NCBI RefSeq assembly: GCF_016862095.1
Contig: NZ_BOMH01000051.1
Location: forward strand, 112,961-176,960
From: Actinoplanes cyaneus
Lineage (GTDB): Bacteria > Actinomycetota > Actinomycetes > Mycobacteriales > Micromonosporaceae
Direction of reading: 5' to 3'
DNA length: 64,000 nt
The translations under genes were made by a program, and so were the position numbers. Shown here piece after piece: positions 31,144 through 39,170 of this stretch. The notes under the pieces are model-generated. The model made no database searches and was not told the DNA's origin. It saw nothing but the letters and a program-made list of their open reading frames with translations. The number at the start of each line of letters is the position of its first letter. The first letter of the stretch is position 1.

Positions 31144-32309
31144 TGGACGGCATGGCCGAGGACCAGGACCGTCGGAAGGCGCCGCGAGAAGCGGGCGCGG
31201 GGCAGGCCGAGGCGAAAGCGCCGGCGCAAGCAAGCGCGGGAGAAGCCGAAGTGAAAGCGCCGCGGAAAGCGAGCGCGGGAGAGGCCGAGGTGAAAGCGCC
31301 GCGGAAAGCGAGCGCGGGGCAGGCCAAGGTGCGGAAGGCGAGCGTGGGGCCGGTCAAGGACGAGCGTGACGGGGTGGCGCTGACCAATCTGGACCAGGAG
31401 CTCTTCCCCGGCGCCGGGGCGACCAAGCGGGACCTGGTCGACTACCTCGACGTGATGTCCGGGCGGCTGATCGCGGTGCTCCAGGGGCGGCCGCTCTCGG
31501 TGATCCGGGTGCTGCGCGGTCAGGACCAGTTCATGCAGAAGAATCTGCCGAAGTACACGCCGGACTGGGTGCCGCGGACGTCGGTCTGGGCGGAAGCCTC
31601 GCATCGTGAGGTGGTCTACGCGCTCGGGAACGATCGGCGGACGCTGCTGTGGTTCGGTAATCAGCGGGCCGTCGAATATCACCCGGCGCTGGCCCTCGCC
31701 GAGACACCGCACCGGCAGACGCATCTGATCATGGACCTGGATCCGCCGGAGGGTGGCGGGTTCGCCCTCGCGGTGCGGGCGGCGCGGCTGGTCCGTCAGG
31801 CGCTGGCCGACGCCGGGATGAGCGGGGCCGTGAAGACCAGCGGCTCCAAAGGCGTGCACGTCTTCGTGCCGCTGGCCGGTGACCCCGCACCGGAGGACGT
31901 CGCCGCTGCTCAGCGGGCTGTCGCGGCGCGCGCCGAGCGGATCGGCCCGGAGCTGGCCACCACCGCGTTCATCCGGGAGGACCGGCACGGGAAGGTGTTC
32001 CTCGACGCGACCCGGGCGGGCGGGGCGACCGTGGCGGCGGCCTACAGCCCGCGGATCCGGCCGGGCGTGCCGGTGTCGTTCCCGGTGGCCTGGGATGATC
32101 TCGACGACGTGACCCCGGCCGATTTCACCATCCACACCGCGCCCGGGCTGGTGAAGGACGGCGACCCCTGGGCGGACGCGATGCCGGCGGCTCAGGAGTT
32201 GGACGCGGGGCTGATCGCGGAGGGGCACACCATCCCGGTGGCCCGGGTCCAGGCGATGCACGAGGGAAAACGGCGAGCCAGAGCCAAGCGAGCCGCGGAA
32301 GCCGACTGA
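31143..32309 (+). CDS. LigD-type polymerase-domain protein (archaeo-eukaryotic primase family)
   Basis: A 388-residue protein with only the polymerase/primase-like domain of bacterial NHEJ LigD. Residues about 19-67 are 13-residue Lys/Ala repeats. The domain starts LTNLDQELFPGAGATKRDLV and holds LIMDLDPPEGG (catalytic DxD), KTSGSKGVHVFVPL and VAAAYSPRIRPGVPVSFPV. LigD polymerase fills and adds ribonucleotides at breaks. Ligase, nuclease and Ku are not adjacent. The third metal-ligand region reads VFLDATRAG where VFVDYLQN-type sequence is common; activity should be checked. Confidence 0.82.
   Translation: MDGMAEDQDRRKAPREAGAGQAEAKAPAQASAGEAEVKAPRKASAGEAEVKAPRKASAGQAKVRKASVGPVKDERDGVALTNLDQELFPGAGATKRDLVDYLDVMSGRLIAVLQGRPLSVIRVLRGQDQFMQKNLPKYTPDWVPRTSVWAEASHREVVYALGNDRRTLLWFGNQRAVEYHPALALAETPHRQTHLIMDLDPPEGGGFALAVRAARLVRQALADAGMSGAVKTSGSKGVHVFVPLAGDPAPEDVAAAQRAVAARAERIGPELATTAFIREDRHGKVFLDATRAGGATVAAAYSPRIRPGVPVSFPVAWDDLDDVTPADFTIHTAPGLVKDGDPWADAMPAAQELDAGLIAEGHTIPVARVQAMHEGKRRARAKRAAEAD
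31197..31343 (+). repeat. 39-bp tandem repeats in the LigD-type gene
   Basis: Three full units (31197-31235, 31236-31274, 31275-31313) and a partial fourth encode AG[EQ]AE[VA]KAP[RA][KQ]AS. Units two and three are almost identical in DNA. They produce a positively charged, flexible N-terminal arm, suited to contact nucleic acid. Confidence 0.85.
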
Positions 32310-32322
32310 ACTGACCGGCCCG

Positions 32323-32407
32323 CGAAGAGCCCGGCCTGCGACGGAGGCCGGCCCCGCGAAGGGCCCGCCCTGCGACGGAGGCCGGCCCCGCGGCGAGCGC
32401 GGCCCCG
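32323..32407. repeat. 34-bp tandem repeat between two genes
   Basis: Units 32323-32356 and 32357-32390 share GCGAAG, CCTGCGACGGAGGCCGGCCCC and differ at three or four bases; a truncated third unit follows. Each unit can fold on its own (GGCC/GGCC pairing). It lies between convergent genes and may aid termination. Confidence 0.65.
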
Positions 32408-32417
32408 GAAAGCTGAC

Positions 32418-32939
32418 TCAGGAGGCCAGGGCGCTCCAGAACGGCACTGTCGGCCGCACCGGCCGCTTCGCCGGCTCGCCGAGGCCGAACTCCCGGTTCA
32501 GCCAGTCCAGCAGGTCCGCGCCGTAGCACAGCACATCCGTCTGATAGATCGACAGCACGGGATGCCCCGGGATGGCGGCCGGCAGGTACCGGTGCGCGTA
32601 GAGCGGAATCATCCGGGGCGCGATCAGCAACCCCGCGCGTGCCGTCGACACGCGATCGCCGAACGGCGGACCCCACCCCTCGTACCAGAAATCGTTTTCC
32701 GCCACGTCGAAGAGAACGCCCTCGACCGGCGCGGTCAGCGCCGCCCGGAGCGCGGACCGGTCACCACCGCGCCAGTCGGGCCAGCCGATGCCGGTGGGCA
32801 GCCCCGCCGCGAGGAACTCGCGATGATCGGGCGCGAAGGTGAAGCCGAACTCGGCCTCGAGGTCGGTGAGTTCAGAATCGGTCAGGCCGGGCGCGATCGG
32901 GAAGCGGCCGGAGGCGGCGAGCAGTTCCGCGGCGGTCAC
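32418..32939 (-). CDS. SMI1/KNR4 (SUKH)-like protein
   Basis: A 173-residue single-domain protein. LTDSELTDLEAEFGFTFAPD and HREFLAAGLPTGIGWPDWR match the start of SUKH-superfamily domains, and FWYEGWGPPFGDR, APRMIPLYAHRYLP and HPVLSIYQTDVLCYGADLLD match later blocks. These proteins often serve as immunity proteins against contact-dependent or polymorphic toxins, but no toxin gene is adjacent, so its role is open. Confidence 0.8.
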   Translation of the reverse strand: MTAAELLAASGRFPIAPGLTDSELTDLEAEFGFTFAPDHREFLAAGLPTGIGWPDWRGGDRSALRAALTAPVEGVLFDVAENDFWYEGWGPPFGDRVSTARAGLLIAPRMIPLYAHRYLPAAIPGHPVLSIYQTDVLCYGADLLDWLNREFGLGEPAKRPVRPTVPFWSALAS

Positions 32940-33009
32940 TCGATTACCTTAACCAGCGGGACCGTATACATCGAACGGTGTAGCTCGTACGCGGGAGGAG
33001 TCCATCCGG

Positions 33010-34113
33010 GTGACAGCGTATGCACGACGCGCCGGGAACCCTTCGGCTCCTAGCGTCCTGAGCATGAACTTCATCTATCTCGGAGCCGCCGCCACCCTGG
33101 TCGGGGTTCCCGCCGGCCTCGCCATGACCGACGCCAACTCGCAGACTGTGATGACCGTCTCTCTGGCGACGTTTCTCGCGGGCCTGGTCCTCGCGGCCCG
33201 CCGATGGCCGCGCAGCGTGCTGATCATTTCGGCGCTGACCGTCTCGGCCTGGCGCTGCGCCGAGCTCATCGGGGCCGGCTGGGTCTGGCCCGCCACCGCC
33301 GCCGCGGTCGCCACCGTTCTTGCCGGTCGCGTGCGCACCGCAGTGCTCACCAGCGGGTTCGTGCTGACCTACGGCCTGCTCTGGGACTTCTCGACGGCCC
33401 GGCACGGGACCGACTGGGTCTTCGCGCACCTGGGCGGCGAGATGCTGTGGGTGAGCGCGGCCCTGGCCGTGGCGATCGCGTGGCGGAACAACCGGCGCTG
33501 GCAGGAGCTCCAGCTCGGTCGCCGGCGTGTCGAGGAGCGCGTCGAGATCGCCCGGGACCTGCACGACGTCGTCTCGCACACGCTCGCGGTGGTCGGCGTG
33601 CACCTGAACGTGGCGCTCGACGCGTTCGACGACGACCCGGACGAGGCGCGTGCCTCGCTGCGGCTCGCGCAGCAGGTGCGCGGCCGGGCGATGACCGACC
33701 TGAAGTCCCTGGTCGGCGTGCTGCGCGAGGGCGAGCTGCCGAGCCTGACCAGCCTGGAGCGGCTCTGCGAGCAGGTCGGCGCGGCGGGGCTGCCGGTGAC
33801 GCTGAACGAGTTCGGCGACCCGGTGGAGGTGCCGGCGCCGGTCGGGACAGCGGTCTTCCGGGTGGTGCAGGAGGCGCTGACGAACACGGTCCGGCATGCC
33901 GGGGCGACGCGGGCGACGGTCACCGTCCGGTACGCGCCGGACAGCGTGCTGGTCGACGTCCGTGACGACGGCCGGGGCGCCGGGCAGGTCGTCGACGGGC
34001 ACGGGATCGCCGGGATGCGGGAGCGGGTGGCCGCGCTCGGCGGGGCGCTCACGGCGGCCCCGGCGGAGCAGGGTTTCGTGGTGCGGGCCAGCCTGCCGAT
34101 CGCCAAGGGATGA
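33010..34113 (+). CDS. Two-component sensor histidine kinase, NarL/DesK type
   Basis: A 367-residue membrane kinase with four to six hydrophobic segments in the first 150 residues. The HisKA_3 dimerisation region has RVEIARDLHDVVSHTLAVVG, with the phospho-accepting His in LHDVVSH. The ATP-binding part holds VVQEALTNTVRHAGAT, VDVRDDGRG and GHGIAGMRERVAALGG. GTG 33010 is preferred because GGGAGGAG ends nine bases upstream; ATG 33064 is an alternative. The cognate regulator follows after one base. Confidence 0.9.
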   Translation: MTAYARRAGNPSAPSVLSMNFIYLGAAATLVGVPAGLAMTDANSQTVMTVSLATFLAGLVLAARRWPRSVLIISALTVSAWRCAELIGAGWVWPATAAAVATVLAGRVRTAVLTSGFVLTYGLLWDFSTARHGTDWVFAHLGGEMLWVSAALAVAIAWRNNRRWQELQLGRRRVEERVEIARDLHDVVSHTLAVVGVHLNVALDAFDDDPDEARASLRLAQQVRGRAMTDLKSLVGVLREGELPSLTSLERLCEQVGAAGLPVTLNEFGDPVEVPAPVGTAVFRVVQEALTNTVRHAGATRATVTVRYAPDSVLVDVRDDGRGAGQVVDGHGIAGMRERVAALGGALTAAPAEQGFVVRASLPIAKG

Positions 34114-34114
34114 C

Positions 34115-34759
34115 ATGCCGATCACCGTGCTCCTCGCCGACGACCAGCAGCTCGTCCGGGCCGGGTTCCGCAGTCTGCTGCGCCGGGCCAGGGACATCGA
34201 GGTGGTCGGCGAGGCGTCCACCGGCGACGAGGCGATCCGCACCGCCCGCGCCCTGCGGCCGGACGTGATCCTGATGGACATCCGGATGCCGGGGCTGGAC
34301 GGCATCACCGCCGCCCGGCGGGTCCTGGAGGAGAACCCGGACACCCGGATCATCATCCTCACCACGTTCGAGACCGACGAGTACGTCTTCGCGGCCCTCG
34401 CCGCCGGCGCCAGCGGTTTCCTGACCAAGGAGATCGACCCGGACGGCCTGCGCACCGCGGTCCGGGTGGTGGCGGCCGGCGACGCCCTGCTCTCCCCGAG
34501 CGTGACCCGGCGGGTGGTCGGGCAGTTCACCGGCCGTCCGGCCCGGGCGTCGCGGAACGACCGGCTCGCCGTCCTCACCGAGCGCGAGCGTGAGGTCGTG
34601 AAGCTGGTCGCGTCCGGCCTCTCCAACGACGACATCGCCGCTGCGCTGGTGATCAGCCCGCTGACCGCGAAGACGCACATCACCCGGGCGATCACCAAAC
34701 TCGGCGTCCGCGATCGGGTCCAGCTGGTGATCGTGGCCTACCAGGACGGCCTCGTATAA
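34115..34759 (+). CDS. Response regulator, NarL/LuxR family
   Basis: A 214-residue regulator. The receiver domain has LLADDQQLVRAGF (acidic pocket), the phosphorylation Asp in DVILMDIRMPGLDG, the switch Thr in LTTFE and Lys in FLTKEI. The LuxR helix-turn-helix is LTEREREVVKLVASGLSNDD to KTHITRAITKLGVRDR. It partners the kinase immediately upstream; target genes are unknown, as no transporter is attached to this pair. Confidence 0.93.
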   Translation: MPITVLLADDQQLVRAGFRSLLRRARDIEVVGEASTGDEAIRTARALRPDVILMDIRMPGLDGITAARRVLEENPDTRIIILTTFETDEYVFAALAAGASGFLTKEIDPDGLRTAVRVVAAGDALLSPSVTRRVVGQFTGRPARASRNDRLAVLTEREREVVKLVASGLSNDDIAAALVISPLTAKTHITRAITKLGVRDRVQLVIVAYQDGLV

Positions 34760-34845
34760 CCGCTTTGCACCCGCACTCCTCCTCATGCTGCCACCGCGCG
34801 GCCCGATGCTCGGGGAGATCACAATCCGAGAGCGGGAGGCGTCGA

Positions 34846-37575
34846 GTGACTCTCAACAACGCGCAGGGCCGGGCGGACATCCGTCCGTGGCTGCGGGTCT
34901 GCCTCGCCGTCGCCTCGGTGCTCACCGTTCTCGCCGTGCTGATCGGCGCTGGAGTAGGCGGTCCCGACGTGGCCAAAGACATCTCCACCTGGGCGCTGAC
35001 CGTCCTGCCGCTCGTGGCGGCGGGCGCCTGCCTGTGGCGCAGCCGGCGCTATTCCGGCCGGCATCGCTGGGGCTGGGCCGTTCTCGGCGCCGGTCTGCTG
35101 AGCTGGGGCGCCGGTCAGGCGTACACCCTGGCGCGGTACTTCCCGCACGGCGGTGACCTGGCCGTCCCGTCCTGGGCGGACGCCGGGTACCTGGGCATGC
35201 TGCTCCTGCTCCCGATCGGCCTGCTGATCCTGCCGAGCGGGTCGCAGCCGCTGGCCAACCGGGCGCGTGGCGTCCTCGACGGGCTGCTGGTCGCCACCTC
35301 GCTGGTGATCGTCAGCTGGGTGTTGGTGGTCGACCCGCGGATCGGCACGAGTCACCAGGGGGCCGGCTTCTACCTCAAGCTGCTCTACCCGCTCGGCGAC
35401 ATCGTGATCGCCACCATGATCGGCTACATGCTGCCGCGGCGGCGGGCGCGTTTCCGCTGCTCCGCCGACCTGCTGTTCTTCGGGTTCGGGGTGGCGGGCT
35501 TCGCGGCCTCGGACATCGGATACGCGTACCTCGGCATGATCGACGACTACCGTGCCGGTTCGTTCGTCGACCTGGGCTGGATGATCGGTTTCGGTCTGGT
35601 CATCGTCGGGGCCGCCCGTCCCAAGGACGCCGAGCCGCTGACGAGCGAGTTCAGCTCACGGATCCGCATGGGCGGCGTGATGGCGCCGTACGTCGCGGTC
35701 GGCGCGGCCCTCCTGGTCAGCGCGATGTTCCACCTGGTCAGCGGTCACAGCACGCCGTTCGTGGCGTGGAGCCGGTCGCTGCTGATCGCGCTGCTGATCG
35801 GCCGGCAGGTGCTCACGCTGCTGGAGAACCGTGACCTGAACCGTGGCCTGGAGACCCGCGTCGAGGAGCGGACCGCCGAGCTGCACGCCCGTGAGCAGCA
35901 GTTCCACGCGCTGATCCGGCACAGCTCGGATGTCGTGACGGTGATCGACGCGAACGGCTCGGTGATCTTCCAGAGCGAGTCGATGCTGCGGGTGTTCGGC
36001 TACCCCTCGGAGGTGTTCGTCGGCCGGCACTACACCGAGCTGCTGGCGCCCGAGGTGACGGTCCGGCTGGCCCAGGCGATGCGCCAGGTCGCTGTCCGGC
36101 CGTTCGCCTCGGTGACGCTGGAGATCGTGCACACCCACCAGGACGGCCGGAAGCGCCCGTCCGAGATGATCGTCACGAACCTGGTCGACGACCCGCACGT
36201 GGGCGGCTTCGTGCTGAACACGCGGGACATCAGCGAGCGCAAGGAGCTGCAGGAGCAGCTGATCCACGAGGCGTACCACGACTCGCTCACGCAGCTCGCC
36301 AACCGCGCGCTGTTCCGCGACCGGGCCGCCGCCGCGCTGGAGCGGACTGTCGCCCTGACCGTGCTGCACCTGGACCTGGACGGCTTCAAGCGGGTCAACG
36401 ACAGCCTCGGTCACCTCGCCGGCGACCAGCTGCTGGTCGAGGTCGCCGACCGGATCAAGGGTTGTGTGCGGGCCGAGGACGTGGTGGCCCGCTTCGGCGC
36501 CGACGAGTTCGCGGTGCTGATCGAGACCGCGTCGGCCGAGGAGGGCGAGTTCGTGGCCCGCCGCATCCTGGAGGACCTGGACCTGCCGGTCGAGGTCGGC
36601 GCGCGCAACATCCACGTGCGGGCCAGCATCGGCCTGGCCCAGGCGTCGCTGCTCGACGAGGACGACGAGGACCGCGCCGAGCAGCTGCTGCGCAACGCCG
36701 ACCTGGCCATGCACCACGCGAAGGCGGCCGGCGGCAGCGGCTGCACCAGCTACCGCGCGCAGATGCGCGACGGGCTCATCGAGCGCCTCGAGCTGGAGAA
36801 CGACCTGCGTGCCGCCTTGGAGAACCAGGAGCTGCGCCTGCACTACCAGCCCACCGTCGACCTGGACACCAGCCAGGTGGTCGGCTTCGAGGCGCTGGTC
36901 CGCTGGCCGCACCCGACCCGCGGCATGATCAACCCGCTGGACTTCATCCCGATCGCCGAGGCGACCGGCCTGATCGTGCCGCTCGGCCTCTGGGTCCTGC
37001 GCGAGGCCTGCCGCCAGGCGGTCGAGTGGAGCAACGCGGCCGGCGGCCGCCCGCTGAAGATGTCGGTCAACGTGTCGGTCCGCCAGTTCGACCAGCCCGA
37101 CTTCACCGAGACGGTGGCGGCGGTGCTCGCCGAGACCGGCATGCCGGCCGACCGCCTCTGCCTGGAGATGACCGAGTCCGTGCTGATGACCGACACCGAG
37201 GCGAACCTGGAGCAGCTCGTCCGCCTCAAGGCGCTCGGCCTCACGCTGGCCATCGACGACTTCGGCACCGGTTACTCGTCGCTGGCCTACCTGCGCCGCT
37301 TCCCGGTCGACACGCTGAAGATCGACCGCTCGTTCGTCGAGCGCCTCGGCATGCTCGCCGGCGACACCGCCCTGACCGACACGATCGTGCGCCTCGGCAA
37401 GAGCCTCGGCATGTCCACGGTCGCCGAGGGCATCGAGGAGTTCGGCCAGCTGGCGGCCCTGCGCGAGATGGGCTGCGGCTTCGCCCAGGGCTACTACTTC
37501 TCCCGCCCGGTCCCCGCCGCCGACGCCGGTCGCCTGTTCCTGGAGGGTGCCGCGATGATGGAGACACCCGCCTGA
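34846..37575 (+). CDS. Membrane PAS-GGDEF-EAL cyclic-di-GMP protein
   Basis: A 909-residue protein. GTG 34846 follows GGGAGG. About ten membrane helices (roughly 1-330) form a sensor, then a short coiled coil (NRGLETRVEERTAELHARE), PAS (about 350-465), GGDEF (about 475-640) and EAL (about 655-900). The GGDEF signature is RFGADEF (residues 549-555), with Ala for the second Gly. The EAL domain keeps FEALVRW (E682) and DDFGTGYSSLAYL and looks able to hydrolyse c-di-GMP. Net phosphodiesterase activity, with the GADEF site either weak or a GTP sensor, is inference. A leader resembling a c-di-GMP riboswitch occurs at 53.99 kb. Confidence 0.92.
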   Translation: MTLNNAQGRADIRPWLRVCLAVASVLTVLAVLIGAGVGGPDVAKDISTWALTVLPLVAAGACLWRSRRYSGRHRWGWAVLGAGLLSWGAGQAYTLARYFPHGGDLAVPSWADAGYLGMLLLLPIGLLILPSGSQPLANRARGVLDGLLVATSLVIVSWVLVVDPRIGTSHQGAGFYLKLLYPLGDIVIATMIGYMLPRRRARFRCSADLLFFGFGVAGFAASDIGYAYLGMIDDYRAGSFVDLGWMIGFGLVIVGAARPKDAEPLTSEFSSRIRMGGVMAPYVAVGAALLVSAMFHLVSGHSTPFVAWSRSLLIALLIGRQVLTLLENRDLNRGLETRVEERTAELHAREQQFHALIRHSSDVVTVIDANGSVIFQSESMLRVFGYPSEVFVGRHYTELLAPEVTVRLAQAMRQVAVRPFASVTLEIVHTHQDGRKRPSEMIVTNLVDDPHVGGFVLNTRDISERKELQEQLIHEAYHDSLTQLANRALFRDRAAAALERTVALTVLHLDLDGFKRVNDSLGHLAGDQLLVEVADRIKGCVRAEDVVARFGADEFAVLIETASAEEGEFVARRILEDLDLPVEVGARNIHVRASIGLAQASLLDEDDEDRAEQLLRNADLAMHHAKAAGGSGCTSYRAQMRDGLIERLELENDLRAALENQELRLHYQPTVDLDTSQVVGFEALVRWPHPTRGMINPLDFIPIAEATGLIVPLGLWVLREACRQAVEWSNAAGGRPLKMSVNVSVRQFDQPDFTETVAAVLAETGMPADRLCLEMTESVLMTDTEANLEQLVRLKALGLTLAIDDFGTGYSSLAYLRRFPVDTLKIDRSFVERLGMLAGDTALTDTIVRLGKSLGMSTVAEGIEEFGQLAALREMGCGFAQGYYFSRPVPAADAGRLFLEGAAMMETPA

Positions 37576-37703
37576 CAAACCCCGAAGATCAAAGTCATTC
37601 TCCGGTACGAAGATGAGCCGCCCGCCCGGAAGCTCCGCACTGGTTCCGCCCGTGAACCTCCGCAAGGTCGGCCGACGGCCCAGCCCGCCCCGCGCCCCAG
37701 GTC

Positions 37704-37760
37704 CCGGCTGGTCCTCATGGGCGTTATGAAGCATGAATAACGCCCATGAGGACCAGCCGG
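37704..37760. repeat. Family-1 palindrome, copy B
   Basis: Perfect 24-bp arms (37704-37727 and 37737-37760) begin CCGGCTGGTCCTCATGGGCG and enclose the 9-base loop GAAGCATGA. The loop is in the reverse sense to copies A, D and E and differs from their consensus at two positions. Confidence 0.9.
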
Positions 37761-37806
37761 AAACCGTGAGCCGCGCTGCTTCGGTGGGCGGGCCGGGCGC
37801 GGCGTC

Positions 37807-37859
37807 GGCTGGCACTCACCGTGGTCATGAGGCACGAATGACCACGGTGAGTGCCAGCC
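37807..37859. repeat. Family-1 palindrome, copy C
   Basis: Perfect 22-bp arms (37807-37828 and 37838-37859) begin GGCTGGCACTCACCGTGGTC and enclose the loop GAGGCACGA, the exact reverse complement of the loop in copy E. Arm bases differ from copy B at many positions, and each change is matched on the other arm. Confidence 0.9.
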
Positions 37860-37909
37860 ACCAACCGGGAGTCGTGCCGCCCAGGTGAGTGGGCCGGGGG
37901 TCCGCGCGG

Positions 37910-39157
37910 TCAGGAGCGGATGAACCGGGTCGCCGCGTCGGCGAGCGCGGCCTGGAGCGTCCCCGCGTCGGGAGCGGCCGAGTAGGCGCGCAGAGCCGCG
38001 TTCACCGCGCTCTGCCACCCCTGCGAGCAGGCCGACCCGTGCGCGCACGACGGCACCTGCACAGCCGACTTCCAGTCGGTCATCGCGGACTGCTGGTACG
38101 GCGAGAAGCCGGCCGCCGGCACGTCGGTGCGGGCCGGGATCGACCCCTTGGCCTCGTTGAACACCTGCTGCCCGGCCGCCGAGCTGACCGTTTTCAGCCA
38201 GCATTCGGTCCCGCCGATGTTGGTGGCTCCGGTCGACAGCGTGAACGAGTCGGCGAGCCACTGGAAGGTGTTCCCGTTGCCGGGGAACGTGAACCACCCG
38301 TACCCGGGGAAGCCCTTGGCGGTGAGATCGGCGGCGGCCCAGTCGCCCATCAGCTGGTACCCGGCCTTGCCGTCGATCAGGAGCCGTTCGGCCTGCGGCC
38401 AGTCGAGCGAGTCCCGGTCCGGGTTGCCGTAGTCGAGCAGGGTCGCGAAGTCACCGATGGCCTTGGTGACCGGCGCGCCCTTCCAGTCGGTCGCCCCGGT
38501 GAAGAGCCCGGCGAACCGGTCCGCGCCCAGGTCGGTGATCAGCACCGACTCCAGCAGCATCAGCTGCGTCCAGTCGCGGCCGAGCGCGAGGGGCGCCTCC
38601 ACCCCGGCGGCCTTGAGCTTGGCCAGGTCGCCGAGGAAGGCCGGCAGATCCTTCGGCGGGGTGGTGATCCCGGCGCCGGCCAGCACGGACGGGTTGGTCC
38701 AGACGACGTTCGCGCGGTGGATGTCGGCCGGCACCGAGTAGATCTTGTCGCGCACGGTCAGGTCGTCGATCAGCCGGGCCGGCAGCACGTCGCGCAGGCC
38801 CCAGTCGGCGTAGTACGCCGTCAGATCCTCGACCTGGCCCGCGTCGATGTAGTCGAGCAGCTCCGCACCGGCGTGCGCCTGGAACGTGTCCGGCGGGTCG
38901 TGGCGGACCATCCGCTCGGTCAGCGCCTGCTTCGCGTTGACCCCGGCGCCGCCGGCCACCGCCCCGTTCTCGAAGCGCTGACCGGGACAGTCCGTGCCGA
39001 AGCGGGCGACCAATGCGTCCAGCCCCGCCTTCTCCCCGCCCTCGGCCCACCAGCTGAAGACCTCGACGGTGCTCGGCGGTGGCGGGTCGTCGTGACCGGA
39101 ACCGCAGGCGGAGGCGGCCAGCAGCGTGGCTGCTGCGAGAACGGCCACCATGCGCAT
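37910..39157 (-). CDS. ABC-type sugar-binding lipoprotein, orphan
   Basis: A 415-residue solute-binding protein of the maltose/multiple-sugar family (SBP_bac type 1). The signal ends in LLAASACGSG, a lipobox with lipidated Cys18 or so. Typical blocks are VEVFSWWAEGGEKAGLDAL, GAGVNAKQALTERM, PPDTFQAHAG and YQLMGDWAAADL. ATG 39157 gives the natural signal peptide; the frame extends 13 residues further. No permease or ATPase gene is adjacent; it may use components encoded elsewhere. Confidence 0.88.
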   Translation of the reverse strand: MRMVAVLAAATLLAASACGSGHDDPPPPSTVEVFSWWAEGGEKAGLDALVARFGTDCPGQRFENGAVAGGAGVNAKQALTERMVRHDPPDTFQAHAGAELLDYIDAGQVEDLTAYYADWGLRDVLPARLIDDLTVRDKIYSVPADIHRANVVWTNPSVLAGAGITTPPKDLPAFLGDLAKLKAAGVEAPLALGRDWTQLMLLESVLITDLGADRFAGLFTGATDWKGAPVTKAIGDFATLLDYGNPDRDSLDWPQAERLLIDGKAGYQLMGDWAAADLTAKGFPGYGWFTFPGNGNTFQWLADSFTLSTGATNIGGTECWLKTVSSAAGQQVFNEAKGSIPARTDVPAAGFSPYQQSAMTDWKSAVQVPSCAHGSACSQGWQSAVNAALRAYSAAPDAGTLQAALADAATRFIRS

Positions 39158-39170
39158 GCCGCCCAGAGTA

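Larger units (their letters stand above)
37576..37909. other. 334-bp convergent intergenic region with two family-1 palindromes
   Basis: It separates the rightward GGDEF/EAL gene from the leftward sugar-binding protein gene. It contains no gene. Palindromes B and C lie 46 bases apart within it and probably end transcription from both sides. Confidence 0.6.

Noticed and set aside
32418..32939. Toxin-immunity locus around the SUKH-like gene
   Set aside because: No polymorphic toxin, WXG100 or RHS-type gene is adjacent, so only the domain call is kept.
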